Shown: positions 1-9,408 of the stretch, piece after piece
Layout of the letters: each line of letters begins with the position of its first letter
How positions within the stretch are numbered: the stretch's first letter is position 1
NCBI GenBank assembly: GCA_021927905.1
Contig: BLLK01000046.1
Coordinates: 930,001-994,000 of the forward strand
Length of the DNA: 64,000 nt
Direction: 5' to 3'
From: Chaetoceros tenuissimus
Taxonomy: Eukaryota > Bacillariophyta > Thalassiosirophyceae > Chaetocerotales > Chaetocerotaceae
The notes under the pieces: generated by a model
What the model saw: the letters and a program-made list of their open reading frames with translations, nothing else
Told to the model about the DNA's origin: nothing
The model's database searches: none
Translations under genes and position numbers: made by a program

Positions 1-1
1 T

Positions 2-133
2 GTTGTTGTAACAGCCACAAGGGATATTCAAGCTGGTGAAGAATTATCTTTGAAATACTATTCTACGGAGTTCGAAGGGCATGAATGGTATGTAATGTAT
101 GGTTTTATTGTGCCATTTGCAGAGACTGCTTAA
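2..133 (+). CDS. SET-domain protein, C-terminal end (partial)
   Basis: Only the last 43 codons are inside the window; the gene begins upstream. The readable tail contains the block AGEELSLKYY followed about ten residues later by VMYGF, then a stop at 131-133. The pattern GEEL-x-x-x-Y followed by Y-G-F is the end of a SET lysine methyltransferase fold, where these residues close the active site, and is typical of the SETD3/Rubisco-methyltransferase branch. Substrate and compartment cannot be told from this fragment. It is convergent with the PP2C gene on the other strand, with about 80 bp between the two stop codons. The family call rests on a short motif only. Confidence 0.6.
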   Translation, partial: VVVTATRDIQAGEELSLKYYSTEFEGHEWYVMYGFIVPFAETA

Positions 134-215
134 ATCGATACTATTAATCTAGAAGAACATAGACAGGGATTTCTCCTTTTACATTTCAACACTCTTTACT
201 AGTACATTTTTATAG

Positions 216-2018
216 CTATTCTTTAATTTCTTTCAAAAGCCCATCCAGCTGCACAACGATGGCTGTGATATCATCTCTGTAAGCACCTTCATGTTCTTTC
301 CATTTTCTCATTGCAATCCGAATAAGTTCCTTGCAAGCTTCACTAGCATTCATTCCTTGATCAAAACACTCTGATATGATTTCCACTGCCTCCTGGGATG
401 ATACGAACTCCCACACACCATCAGAAGCTATGATGATGAACTGTCGTAGAATGAAATGTTTAGAAATGTTATATATTCAACAAGATTCAATTACAATGTT
501 AAAGTCATCGGTAACAAGTTTGAACTCACCTCATCTTGGCTGTCTATATCATATGTTTCTACGACAGGTTCTGCAATAACTCCTACATGCTTCAATGCAT
601 GATCTCCAATCGACCTAGACATGGCTAGTCCAACCTGAGAGCAATTCACATCTAACCAAATTCTAGCAGGCAAATTTGGGTCTTTTGGTAGTGTAATATA
701 GCCTCCAGAATTAATAATCCTATTTCTTTCAGATTCAATGTGGACATTTTGATCTTTCGACAAGTCAAATGCCTCGATAGAATTGGATTTAGACTCATCA
801 CCTCCTACTGCATGTCTACGGCCAATGACCGCCCTTGAATCTCCTATGTTTGCATTCCAAAGCTTATTGCCTTGTAACAAAACAACACAAGCAGTTGAAC
901 CGCTACTGTATGGTGCCAACAAAACATTTTCCTTCACCTCTTTGTCAATCTCAGTACAAACTTCATGGAAAGCCTTCTCGATGTCTTGCTCTATTGAATC
1001 ATGCAATCCATGAAAATTTGGATGAACGTGCAACTTTTCGAATAAAGCATTCATAGTGTAAGACGCCAAGAGCTCTCCTTTCTCACCATGTCCATCGTAT
1101 ACTCCAAACAAAGCAGAAGGCAGATTCTCATTGTATGTTGTTTCAGATTCTTCTCCAGAATGCAATTTATTCTTTGGCAATTTATAAGCACAGATATGGG
1201 CTCTATCCTGATTAATTTTCTTTTTGCTAATTGTAATTACTTTTGCTCGTGATGTTGTCGAAGACAAGTCTCCACCAAACATCTTTTTGAAGAGCGCAGT
1301 AACCTCTGTATCTGCTTCAGGTGCTTCAAAAACTATTTGTGGATGAGGTTCGATTCCATGGCAGGAATAGGTCCCTACATGTTGTGAGGAAAAGGGTGGT
1401 TCGGCGGTGGACTGAGGCTTATACGTAGTTCCTTCTTCTTCACTATTCTCATTCGTCTCCTCGTTTTCTTCAAATTCTGCTGAAAATTTGATGTGGACTG
1501 AACTTTTCTTCCATTCTTCCAGCTTGATATTATTCTGTATCTCCTCCTTATTACTTTTACCTTTTTCTTTGATTGAAGCTGCTTCATTTTCGTCCATTGT
1601 TTTTTTCTTATGACGGCGGAAAAAGCGTGTATTGTTGATGCTTAGTCGCCTTTGTCGAAATGTAACTTCTGGATTTTCCTCAACACTATCTGCGATGTGA
1701 CTCTGTTCATCTTTTCCCTTCTCAGCCTTGCTATTGATTTCGATCTTGGCTTCTGTCTTAGAAGATGATGGCTCACAAGAAGCTATATTTGATGAGGTAT
1801 GAAATAGCCTCGTGTTCCAATATTCCCGTCTTTTCTTTGATTCAGAACCTAGGGCAACTGCATTCAGATTTGGTTCATATATAAGAGACCCCTGATGACA
1901 TCAATCAGTGAGACTTTCAAAATAAGTTTCATATGAAACATATCAATGGCTACTGAGAACTTACATATCCTTCAGATGTTGCAAAGAATACTAATGCTGC
2001 GACAGTCCAGTTTTTCAT
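216..2018 (-). CDS. PP2C-type Ser/Thr protein phosphatase with N-terminal signal peptide
   Basis: Three exons fit: 1965-2018, 530-1891 and 216-440, with introns of 73 and 89 bp, all phase 0, giving 546 residues. Exon 1 encodes an 18-residue hydrophobic start (MKNWTVAALVFFATSEGY) that looks like a signal peptide or membrane anchor. About 200 low-complexity residues follow, then the PPM/PP2C catalytic domain. The metal-binding motifs are visible in order: NQDR, VYDGHGE, NIGDSRA, SRSIGDH, then across the second intron FIIIASDGVWEF and finally YRDDITAIVV. These are the acidic residues that hold the two Mg/Mn ions, so the enzyme should be active on phospho-Ser/Thr. An internal ATG at 1597 is in frame, but the open frame continues upstream for 98 codons to the acceptor at 1892, so I prefer the longer form. 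Divergent from the lumen-protein gene at 2465. Confidence 0.9.
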
Positions 2019-2464
2019 AGATAGATATTCCTGCTTCACAAGCGAATTACATCTCAGAAACCTCCACATTTTGCAATAATGTCATAGATACAATTAGGCC
2101 AACTATTCCTATGCGAGGAAAAATGTCAAGACTTGACACTACTCCTATCTAGAGGTGTAAGGTAAGGGAAATAGGAAACGAAACGAAGTTTGTTCTGTTC
2201 TCTGGATTGTGATTCCATTCTTTGGATCCATCCCATCTCATCCATCAACCCATCACACAAAAATGTAAGTGGAATTTTGCCATCATCAAGTGATGTTTGA
2301 CGCCCTGGCTATTTGCCTAGCTATTGAAAACACGTAGAACGCGATGATGATGACACAGACGTCAAAAGATACTCATTTTGGATAGCAACAACAACATGAT
2401 AAACTTATTGAAGTAATAGTATTCATTGTACCACTTCATCAGCTATCACTCGACAGACCGTAAA
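2019..2464. promoter_or_regulatory. Shared divergent promoter with CRE-like half sites
   Basis: This 446-bp spacer separates two genes pointing away from each other (PP2C on minus, lumen protein on plus). It holds TGACGC at 2298-2303 and ACGTCA at 2359-2364, the latter about 105 bp before the ATG at 2465. Both match the CO2/cAMP-responsive element types described in diatom promoters. A TAGCTA half motif lies near 2309. No open frame in it looks coding. Confidence 0.4.
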
Positions 2465-3349
2465 ATGAAGCTTCAGTTCGTTCATACTTTGACTCTATTC
2501 CCACTGGCGTTTGGGTTTGCCCCATCTACTCACCAGCCAAAATTTGATACATCCATCTCAGCTATTTCAGAGAATGCATCTCGAAGATCTTTAATGAAAA
2601 ATGTATCCTCTTCAGCAGCAGCGCTAGCAATCATGAATCTAGGAATTGGGCAGGCATCTGCTGTAGACGCAGAGGAGTTCTTGAAATCTGGACAAGTTGC
2701 TATGCCTATGGGAGTAAGCGGACAAGCTGGTAAAAGTAGACCAGAGACTGGCATTGTATTTAGAGATGGATCGGAGGTATCCAGAGATACAAAGACTGGA
2801 AACGTTTTAGCTGAAATTCTATTGGATGCAAATTCTGAAGATCCAACAGCTGCACTTGTAAGTTTTACATCAGCTTGGCCATTGGCAAAGGGATCACTTT
2901 TTGATGTTGAATGTCGTAATGCTGAAGGTGGAGACAGTGCGTTCCTTTCTTTGACTCCAAAGGCAAAGGGAAAATCTGTTGAAGAATTGCCAGCTTCCTT
3001 TTTTACAAAGAGTTTGTTCTCTCCTACCGGTAGATTTAGTTTTTATGGACCACCAACTGATGTAAAAGTGAAGAAATCATACATGGAAGGAAAGAATCGT
3101 GTGATTGAACTAGGTTTCTCCATCTTATCTCAATCTACTGGCGCTGAAATCCCAAGATTGGCAATCATTACTGCAACAATACCGGAGGGTACAGATGAAG
3201 CAGTTATGCTTGCAACATCCACTACCGCCACAAGATGGAGAAAGGGAACTGAAAAAGATTGCCGAAAGACTGCTGAGAGTTTTAATGTTTCTTTATCACC
3301 AAAGACTGGAATGAAAGTCAGAGCAAAGGCCAGAGATGATTTCAGCTAG
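2465..3349 (+). CDS. Plastid-targeted thylakoid-lumen protein (possibly PsbP-like)
   Basis: Single exon, 294 residues, starting at the ATG at 2465. The N-terminus is a signal peptide ending in the diatom plastid motif GF-APS, then a short basic transit region, then SRRSLMKN, an alanine-rich hydrophobic stretch and ASA before VDAEEF. That twin-arginine segment is a Tat-type signal for the thylakoid lumen. The mature part (about 230 residues) is beta-rich with no further membrane segment; its size and plan fit PsbP-like lumen proteins of photosystem II or NDH assembly, but I see no residue that proves this. Known of the family: bipartite plus twin-arginine signals send diatom lumen proteins through four membranes and the Tat pore. 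Inferred: lumen location. Function otherwise open. Confidence 0.7.
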   Translation: MKLQFVHTLTLFPLAFGFAPSTHQPKFDTSISAISENASRRSLMKNVSSSAAALAIMNLGIGQASAVDAEEFLKSGQVAMPMGVSGQAGKSRPETGIVFRDGSEVSRDTKTGNVLAEILLDANSEDPTAALVSFTSAWPLAKGSLFDVECRNAEGGDSAFLSLTPKAKGKSVEELPASFFTKSLFSPTGRFSFYGPPTDVKVKKSYMEGKNRVIELGFSILSQSTGAEIPRLAIITATIPEGTDEAVMLATSTTATRWRKGTEKDCRKTAESFNVSLSPKTGMKVRAKARDDFS

Positions 3350-4301
3350 ATAAAGATCGATATAAAAAAAAATGATAAAGATGCTAAGATAGTTGTTTGT
3401 TATACTTGAGTAGACAGAAGATGCTAAGATAGTTGCTTGTTTTATACTTGAGTAGACAAGAAAGAAACATCTTGAAAACATTTTTAGCTCCTCATACCTT
3501 GCCGTACATACCCTGAATGAACTTCTCAATTATTACGTATTCGTAATGCTCTTCGAGAAAAGGATCGTAACATCCAAAGGGGAGAAATACGTACAATGCA
3601 ATATAAGAATCAGATTTGCTTGCAAATTTTGAATTTGGTATTGAATTAAGTTGGGCCGTGAATATAGAAGACAAAATCACTCTAGACAATCAAGAATCTA
3701 TGATCTCAAAGACCTATGGTAAGCAACAAACTCTACATAATTAAAATTAACGAAGCAGATATTTTTCACGCTTCGAACACATGTCAGAAAATTCTCATTC
3801 TACTGCACACAACATAACACATCTGATGGATTGAATCGAATCATTGTCATTACGTGGTTTAGCTTCAATTTGCACTTTTCATAGATCTGACACAAGTATT
3901 CCACATTGCTCACGTGGAAGGGATGATGCTTCCAGTTTGTTCGCTGCTTGTACTGCATGCATGTCAACGTTTTATTCACAAGATGATCCAACGAATTCTT
4001 TTCGTCAGTAACGAAAAAATTTTCACTGAGTCCAAATGTTTGCTGACGAATATTAGGACATTTTAGTACCAAAGAACTGTCAAATGAGTTTTTTAGCTAG
4101 ATATTACTATTGCCCCAAGAGTCGTTTAGCTGTTCAAATGAAGTGCCACGTCATTTGCATGATGATTAGATCTTGCCACACATAAAGAAGAAAAAACAAT
4201 AAAAAAAACGAAGAAAATGCAATTGTTCGTTACATTCCATCTGTTCATAAATTACAAAAGAACAAATTTACAATACATAACAAAACAAACAAAGAATAAT
4301 C
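3350..4301. other. Intergenic, 950 bp, with a possible coding relic
   Basis: Apart from the tandem repeat, I see a plus-strand stretch at about 3545-3715 that reads as protein in two frames joined by one shift (ending in residues like ELSWAVNIEDKITLDNQ). It could be the worn remains of a gene. The last 220 bp form the promoter of the EF-hand gene: TTAGCTAG at 4093-4100 and ACGTCA at 4148-4153, then an A-rich leader up to the ATG. Confidence 0.3.
3379..3459. repeat. Two-copy tandem repeat of about 40 bp
   Basis: The unit beginning AGATGCTAAGATAGTTG and ending CTTGAGTAGACA occurs at 3379-3417 and again at 3419-3459 with one substitution and a 2-bp insertion. It lies just after the stop codon of the lumen-protein gene, so it probably sits in its 3' untranslated region. 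Confidence 0.8.
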
Positions 4302-4922
4302 ATGAAGCTATCTCATTACACTGCTCTCTTTCTTACCCTTTCTCAGGCTCAAGCATTCACTGTAGCTCCTCATAGAACTACATCTGCTCTGAAGGTTTCC
4401 AACTCCATGTATTTCATGGATGAAATCGCACAAGAGGCTACTCCGGAACCAATCCGTAAAGCTCCTGCGAAGAGACCAGTGCAGAAGAAGGCTGCGAAAG
4501 GAAATGCAGCACACAAGAATGGATTGTTCTCTCCGGCTGTTCTAGCTGCAAAGACCGTTCTAGGAGAAGGAACTTTGAACAAAGTTAGAGGCAAGGCAAT
4601 CGGTCTTCACTCAGAGGTCATTGGCAACTTCGTAGAAACATACGACTCTGCATTTGGAAATACTGTTGTTCAAAATCTCTTCAAAGCTATTGATAAGAAC
4701 AATGATGGCAAGGTAGATGAGAATGAACTTTATGCAGCATTCAAAGCTCTAGGATTCTCATGGCTTCAAGAGAAGCAAGTGAAGGGAATTATGAAGCGTG
4801 CTGGAGGTGATGATGGATACATTTTCTTTGAGCAATTCAAGCAAGAACTACCAAAGACTCTTCGCACAAACTTGGTCAAGTTAGCCAAGAAGAATGGAGG
4901 CGATCTTGGATTCCTTGTGTAA
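4302..4922 (+). CDS. Plastid-targeted EF-hand calcium-binding protein
   Basis: Single exon, 206 residues. The first 19 residues are a signal peptide; cleavage before Phe in AQ-AFTVAP is the classic diatom plastid entry motif. A Lys/Ala-rich linker (about 50-70) follows. Residues 131-142 are a perfect EF-hand loop, DKNNDGKVDENE, with oxygen ligands at positions 1, 3, 5, 9 and 12. A second, degenerate hand lies near residues 167-179 (GGDDGYIFFEQF), so it may bind one Ca ion per chain. Likely role: a calcium sensor or regulator in the plastid; the partner is unknown. The 3' end and downstream sequence of this gene are partly duplicated at 6410-6632. Promoter sites are listed with the preceding spacer. 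Confidence 0.8.
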   Translation: MKLSHYTALFLTLSQAQAFTVAPHRTTSALKVSNSMYFMDEIAQEATPEPIRKAPAKRPVQKKAAKGNAAHKNGLFSPAVLAAKTVLGEGTLNKVRGKAIGLHSEVIGNFVETYDSAFGNTVVQNLFKAIDKNNDGKVDENELYAAFKALGFSWLQEKQVKGIMKRAGGDDGYIFFEQFKQELPKTLRTNLVKLAKKNGGDLGFLV

Positions 4923-5200
4923 ATAGACGAATGTTTCAACAATCAAAAAGTATGTGCCATAGAAATAGGATATTATTGTAAATAAATAGTAAAACAGAAG
5001 TGAACGTAAATCCCCTTTTAGATTCTCATACTACAAATTGTTTCTTCTCAATGTACCATCCTATCGCAAAAACTACTTTCATAGTCGAGTACATTGAAGA
5101 ATAATGGTAAAGAAAGATTTCACCTATCCTGCCCTGGCAGAATACTAAATTATCTAGATTACTCGTAAGTCAAAACTGCTTTTAGTGGTTTAAGACCGCC

Positions 5201-6028
5201 TCATATAGTCATTCTACTCCACGAATCTCTTGATACATGATCCAAACGACACTCATCCTTCTTTCCAAGAAAATTATATCTATTCTCCGCAATCAATGTA
5301 GATGCATGATCTCTCATAAAAGAAGGCATCCAAGCACCTGTATTCGCCAACATAGGAAAATGTGCATCCATCTAAATCATTGGAGATTTAAATACAGCAA
5401 ATAAGCATTGCCTTCTTTTGTAACCAAGACCATGGACGATAAATCATTGATATCTTTTCCATGTTTCATCAGTAAAGATTTCCCAAGGACTGAATAAATC
5501 TAAACCAAAATTTTGCGTGTTCATCGCAATGATGAAATTGATGGAGCTGTTGCAAAAATTCCGTCAATGTGGATGAGACGATCGTCTTCTTCAAAAGCTT
5601 TTTCTGCAAGCTTTGTAGATATTTCAGAGGAGGCATCTTCTTTTGCATTGGTAGACTCTGCACTCGAGAAGCGTCTATATGTATATTGTCGCTTAGAACG
5701 AGTCTGATTACCCACAGATAGAAACTTCAAATAATCATATCATTTTTCCACATAAAACGATTATGTAATAAAAGTCGAGTCAAAGGGAGCCTCGCGTTGT
5801 CATCTGATGTCTTGTTGATTTCTTGCACCTACACCTTTCATGTACTTGAACAGCTGAAAGAGCGTGAAGGCCTTGAACAATAGTTGGAGCTGAAGCCACA
5901 CTAACCGCAAAAACGAGCATGATACAGAATTGATATAGTTCGTAGTAGAGAGTGAAGAATGATATAATACATAACAAAGCAGCTTACGCATTGATCAAAA
6001 GACCAAGAGATGAACCACCAAACACCAT
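5201..6028 (-). pseudogene. Possible decayed multi-exon gene
   Basis: Several minus-strand pieces read like protein but do not join into one clean frame. From 6028 an ATG opens MVFGGSSLGLLIN, which splices across a GTAAGC...TTAG intron to AVASAPTIVQGLHALSAVQ. A Ser/Glu-rich piece follows at about 5521-5716, a short piece containing FGLDLFSPWEIFTDE near 5460-5510, and a last piece with GAWMPSFMRDH and NFLGKKDECRLDHV that ends at 5201. The first part is hydrophobic and could be membrane-bound. Either this is a real small-exon gene whose splice sites I cannot place, or it is broken. I do not recognise the family. Confidence 0.35.
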
Positions 6029-6409
6029 ATTTTTTGCTCTAGCTTTTTCATGACGTATTACCTCATATTAGACCTTGAAGATATCTCATCGATATATCAT
6101 CCTATCCAGAGCAAGAGGTTCTTTCTTGTTCGAATCTATCCAAAATCAATGCACAGTATTCACACATTCGAATTGCAGAAGAGTGATTCGTGGACAGCAC
6201 GGACAGCAAATGGTCCTGTAAGAATGTTTTCTTTCCATCGATGTGACCAAGATTTTTGTATCAAACTAACGAATACATTCTTGTCAAGATTTTATTGTTA
6301 GTAGTTATGTCAGCACTTTCGGAAAATTCAAGGGTGAAGAGCGCGTGTACAAGTATCTACCGTAACCTCTCGTCAGATAGGCAGCCTTATCCAACAACTC
6401 CGATGATGT

Positions 6410-6632
6410 CTTGGATTCCTTGTGTAATAGATGAATGATTCTTCAACAATGAAGAAAATATCTGCCATAGAAATAGGATATTATTGTAAATAAATAGTAA
6501 AACAAAAGTGAACGCAAATCCTCTTTACTTTTCATTTTACACTATTTGAACCTTGTGACAATAGTCATATTTCTCCCCTATGTAGCATCCTATCAAAAAA
6601 ACCACGTACTATCATACTCGTGTTCGCCGAAG
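6410..6632 (+). pseudogene. Duplicated 3' end of the EF-hand gene
   Basis: The stretch repeats, with scattered changes, the last codons and downstream sequence of the EF-hand gene (4904-5102): the coding end CTTGGATTCCTTGTGTAA, then the block GCCATAGAAATAGGATATT, the AAATAAATAGTAAAAC block, and a weaker match around CATCCTATC. No EF-hand coding region precedes it, so this is a fragment and not a gene. It is in the same orientation as its source. Confidence 0.8.
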
Positions 6633-6658
6633 AGATCGATTCAATTGTACTACTTCTC

Positions 6659-8603
6659 CTACTTCTTCCCCTTTTTGCTCTTGTAGGCGCAATGCTTTTT
6701 ATGTGTTTTGAAATGAGCCTTCTGGCAAACCTTAGAGCAGTAGCGAACTTTTGTATGATGATCACAGCATAGATTAGGAATTTTCAGATGTAAAATGTAG
6801 AACATTAAAAATCGAAAACGCACCTGCAAGACATGGACAATTCAAAAGCTTTTTTGTCTCTGACTCAAGTTTACCACACGCTTCACATTTCGCATCAAAG
6901 TATTTTGGTACTTTATCGAAGTTTTCAGTAACTAGTTCTTGCATAGACTCAGAGTGCTCTTTTCCTGTTCCAGTCCCTTGTTTACCAACGATAACAAATA
7001 GGCTGCGATCCAACCAACAGTCTAGTAAAGCCTGACGAAACTCTTTAGGCGATTTGGTAGGCAAATTCTGTAGAAACTTGCGAGCCATGATTGGACTTCT
7101 CAGATGCTCTTTCAAATTTGATTTATCGATATTTAGAAGTGTGATATGTCCATCACCAAAGCGATAGTATCCAGACGTGTCCATGAGAGTCTCGAGGATG
7201 ATATCAAATCTTTTCATGTCGTAAGGAGTGAAGTCATATCTATTCAACTTTTCTCCGCCACAACCGACATAGAGACGGTTCAGATTTTCAAGTATCAACT
7301 GATTATCAAATATTTTTTAGATGACGTCAAACTGCTGAATAAAAACAATACAAAAAGTTGTACTCACCCTGAACATTTGTGAATGTTCTAGTCCACCTGG
7401 AGCTGCTAATTCCCACGCCTGAATATAGCAAAACTCTGATTTACTCACTTGCCCAGCATACTTGAATGCAATACCAGCCGCATTGTATGCATCCGCCTTC
7501 TCCTCTCTCCACCCAAATCCTTTTTCCATTCTGCTTGCTCGGTCAAGATATATCCAAGCCGCATCATTGTATCTACCACAAGCTTCTAAAACCTCTCCTA
7601 GTTGGTAAAGAAGCAAAGAGTTTGAAACATAGTCTTTCCCCTCAATCAGCATAGTTGTATCAATAATTGTGATCATTGAGTCCAGTACTAGACTGTAGTT
7701 TGAGTTTGCTGGGGGGCCTTCTAGCTGTTGCCAAGATTGAAGCACACGATTAGATAATGCTGTGAAAGCATGTAATGACAATTTTGCAATGCTGAGACCA
7801 CAATGTCTGACAGTCAAATGCATTGCATGTGTCTCAGCAATACTCTGAATTTTGCTATCCAAAATATGACCTAGTATAGGAGACTGGCACACTTTCATTT
7901 CAAAACTATTTCCAATGTATAAATATGCGCACACATCGTTTTTCTTTGGAGTTGGGAATGAAAATTCCTTGAAGGCTTTATCAATAGATTCATTTGTATG
8001 GACTCTGCTAAGAATAACGTATCCGATGATGGCTCCGATGATGATGATGGTAATGGGAGAGCAGATACCAATGAATCCGTTGAGAATTAGGATACTAATG
8101 ATGGTGGTGCGGAAAATGATGCTAAAAGTAGGGGAAAACAGCATGATGAATCTCGAAGGCTCTCCATGTTTGGAGATGTATGTATATTCCGGATCACAGT
8201 CGGAGTCCAGCTCCATATCTGTAGATATAACAAAATATGCAACTGGACGCATGATACCGAAAAAATCTCGAGTCTCGCCAATAGTAAGAGAAACCTTGAA
8301 GTTCCCATTCACAACACGGTTCAATAACTTGGTAGCTACCGGACTCATGACGTTCTTACTATATCCTTTCTTGCTGAAACCCTTCAGTTTCTTATGGACA
8401 GGCATTTTAGATGATCTATCACCTATGTACTGACCATAGTAATTCTTGAATCTTCCATGACGACTCTCATAGTCTGCATTTGGGTCAAAAAGATACATAT
8501 GCTCGGAATCTTCACCGTTGAGGTTGCCTAGCGCTAGCGGCGGCTCTGATGCTGTAGCTCCGTCTTGTGCAAGATCAAAGTCCAAAGTATGAAGAACGTT
8601 CAT
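6659..8603 (-). CDS. TPR-like protein with C-terminal MYND zinc finger
   Basis: Exon 1 is 7368-8603, exon 2 6824-7298 (intron of 69 bp, phase 0) and exon 3 about 6659-6768, for about 606 residues. I start at ATG 8603 (MNVLHTLDFD). A hydrophobic stretch near residues 150-180 looks like one or two membrane passes. The middle has TPR-like helices (YNDAAWIYLDRASRME, then KADAYNAAGIAFKYAG). The end is a MYND finger: CEACGK and NCPC in exon 2, then CDHH...RYCSKVCQKAH and HKKHC in exon 3. MYND fingers bind proline-rich partner proteins. The third splice is odd: a GT donor at 6823-6822 is clear, but the sequence before exon 3 has no AG. Diatom genomes carry many TPR-MYND proteins of unknown role. Confidence 0.75.
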
Positions 8604-9408
8604 TTTGGAATTGGTTGAAATACTAAAAGAGAGTGGAGCAGAAATTATGTAAGCAAAGGTTTGGAAATTTATATCAAAGTAGAGTACCTTTTTCACTGGC
8701 ATCGCTCCGATAATTTTGCATGTGAGCAAGTCAAGTCATTGCTGTCTCTCATATGGACAGAATACTACATAGAGAAGGAAAGCACCTTCTCTATTAGCTA
8801 GGGAGAACTTACGATAGATTAGATGGTGCTGAACAATGCTGGTAGCTCTTATATATTTGGTGAGCTATGGATATCTGGGCTGTATATGCTCAAAATTAAA
8901 TGCTCGCACGATGTGATGGATTAGATATCGATAGTGAAAAAAGGAAAGATATGGAAAAAGGTGGGGCTCGAGGAGAAAGAAAGAAGAAAGGAAAAGAAGA
9001 ATGTAAGACTAACCCATTATTCTCGTCATAATTTTCACCTTTCGTCATTGGAATAGACAATATTGATTTTTCTGATTCTTCTTTAAGTACTTCACAAAGA
9101 ACAATTCCACATTTTACATAAAATTCAATGTACTCGTAGATATCGATTTGATTTGCGCATCGTTTTGTCGCACTGCTTCTAGAGCAAGTTTTACTCTTTT
9201 CCTTACAATTCATTTCTCCTATGTAGCTATTCAAATAGCTAGATACTGTATTCCGCCTTCTTTATGAAAGCACGACTCAAGGAAAACCACCGTTTTTAAA
9301 TTGAAAAAATCAAACTAACAAACCAACAAACTCCATCCTCATCATTCTATTGTACTAGAAACAAAGGCTATGAGATAGCAAAGACTCTTGGGAATTAGAA
9401 AAAAGAAA
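8604..9408. promoter_or_regulatory. Shared divergent promoter (MYND gene / anoctamin gene)
   Basis: This 805-bp spacer lies between two genes pointing away from each other. TTAGCTAG at 8794-8801 is about 190 bp before the MYND start, and TAGCTAG at 9236-9242 about 170 bp before the anoctamin start. A purine-rich stretch runs from 8935 to 9000. No frame in it looks coding. Confidence 0.35.

Noticed and set aside
7915-8433. Plus-strand open frame of 172 codons inside the MYND gene
   Set aside because: It lies antisense to a well-supported exon, has Met/Leu-rich composition typical of a shadow frame, and shows no motif.
8604-8729. Longer N-terminus for the MYND protein
   Set aside because: The frame can be extended to 8729, but that stretch looks like leader or intron (it ends TCTTTTAG), while ATG 8603 has a good context and begins protein-like sequence.
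9388-9408. Anoctamin start at 9388
   Set aside because: The codon there is TTG; the first ATG in frame is 9409. The same reasoning moved starts to 19222, 31676 and 2465.
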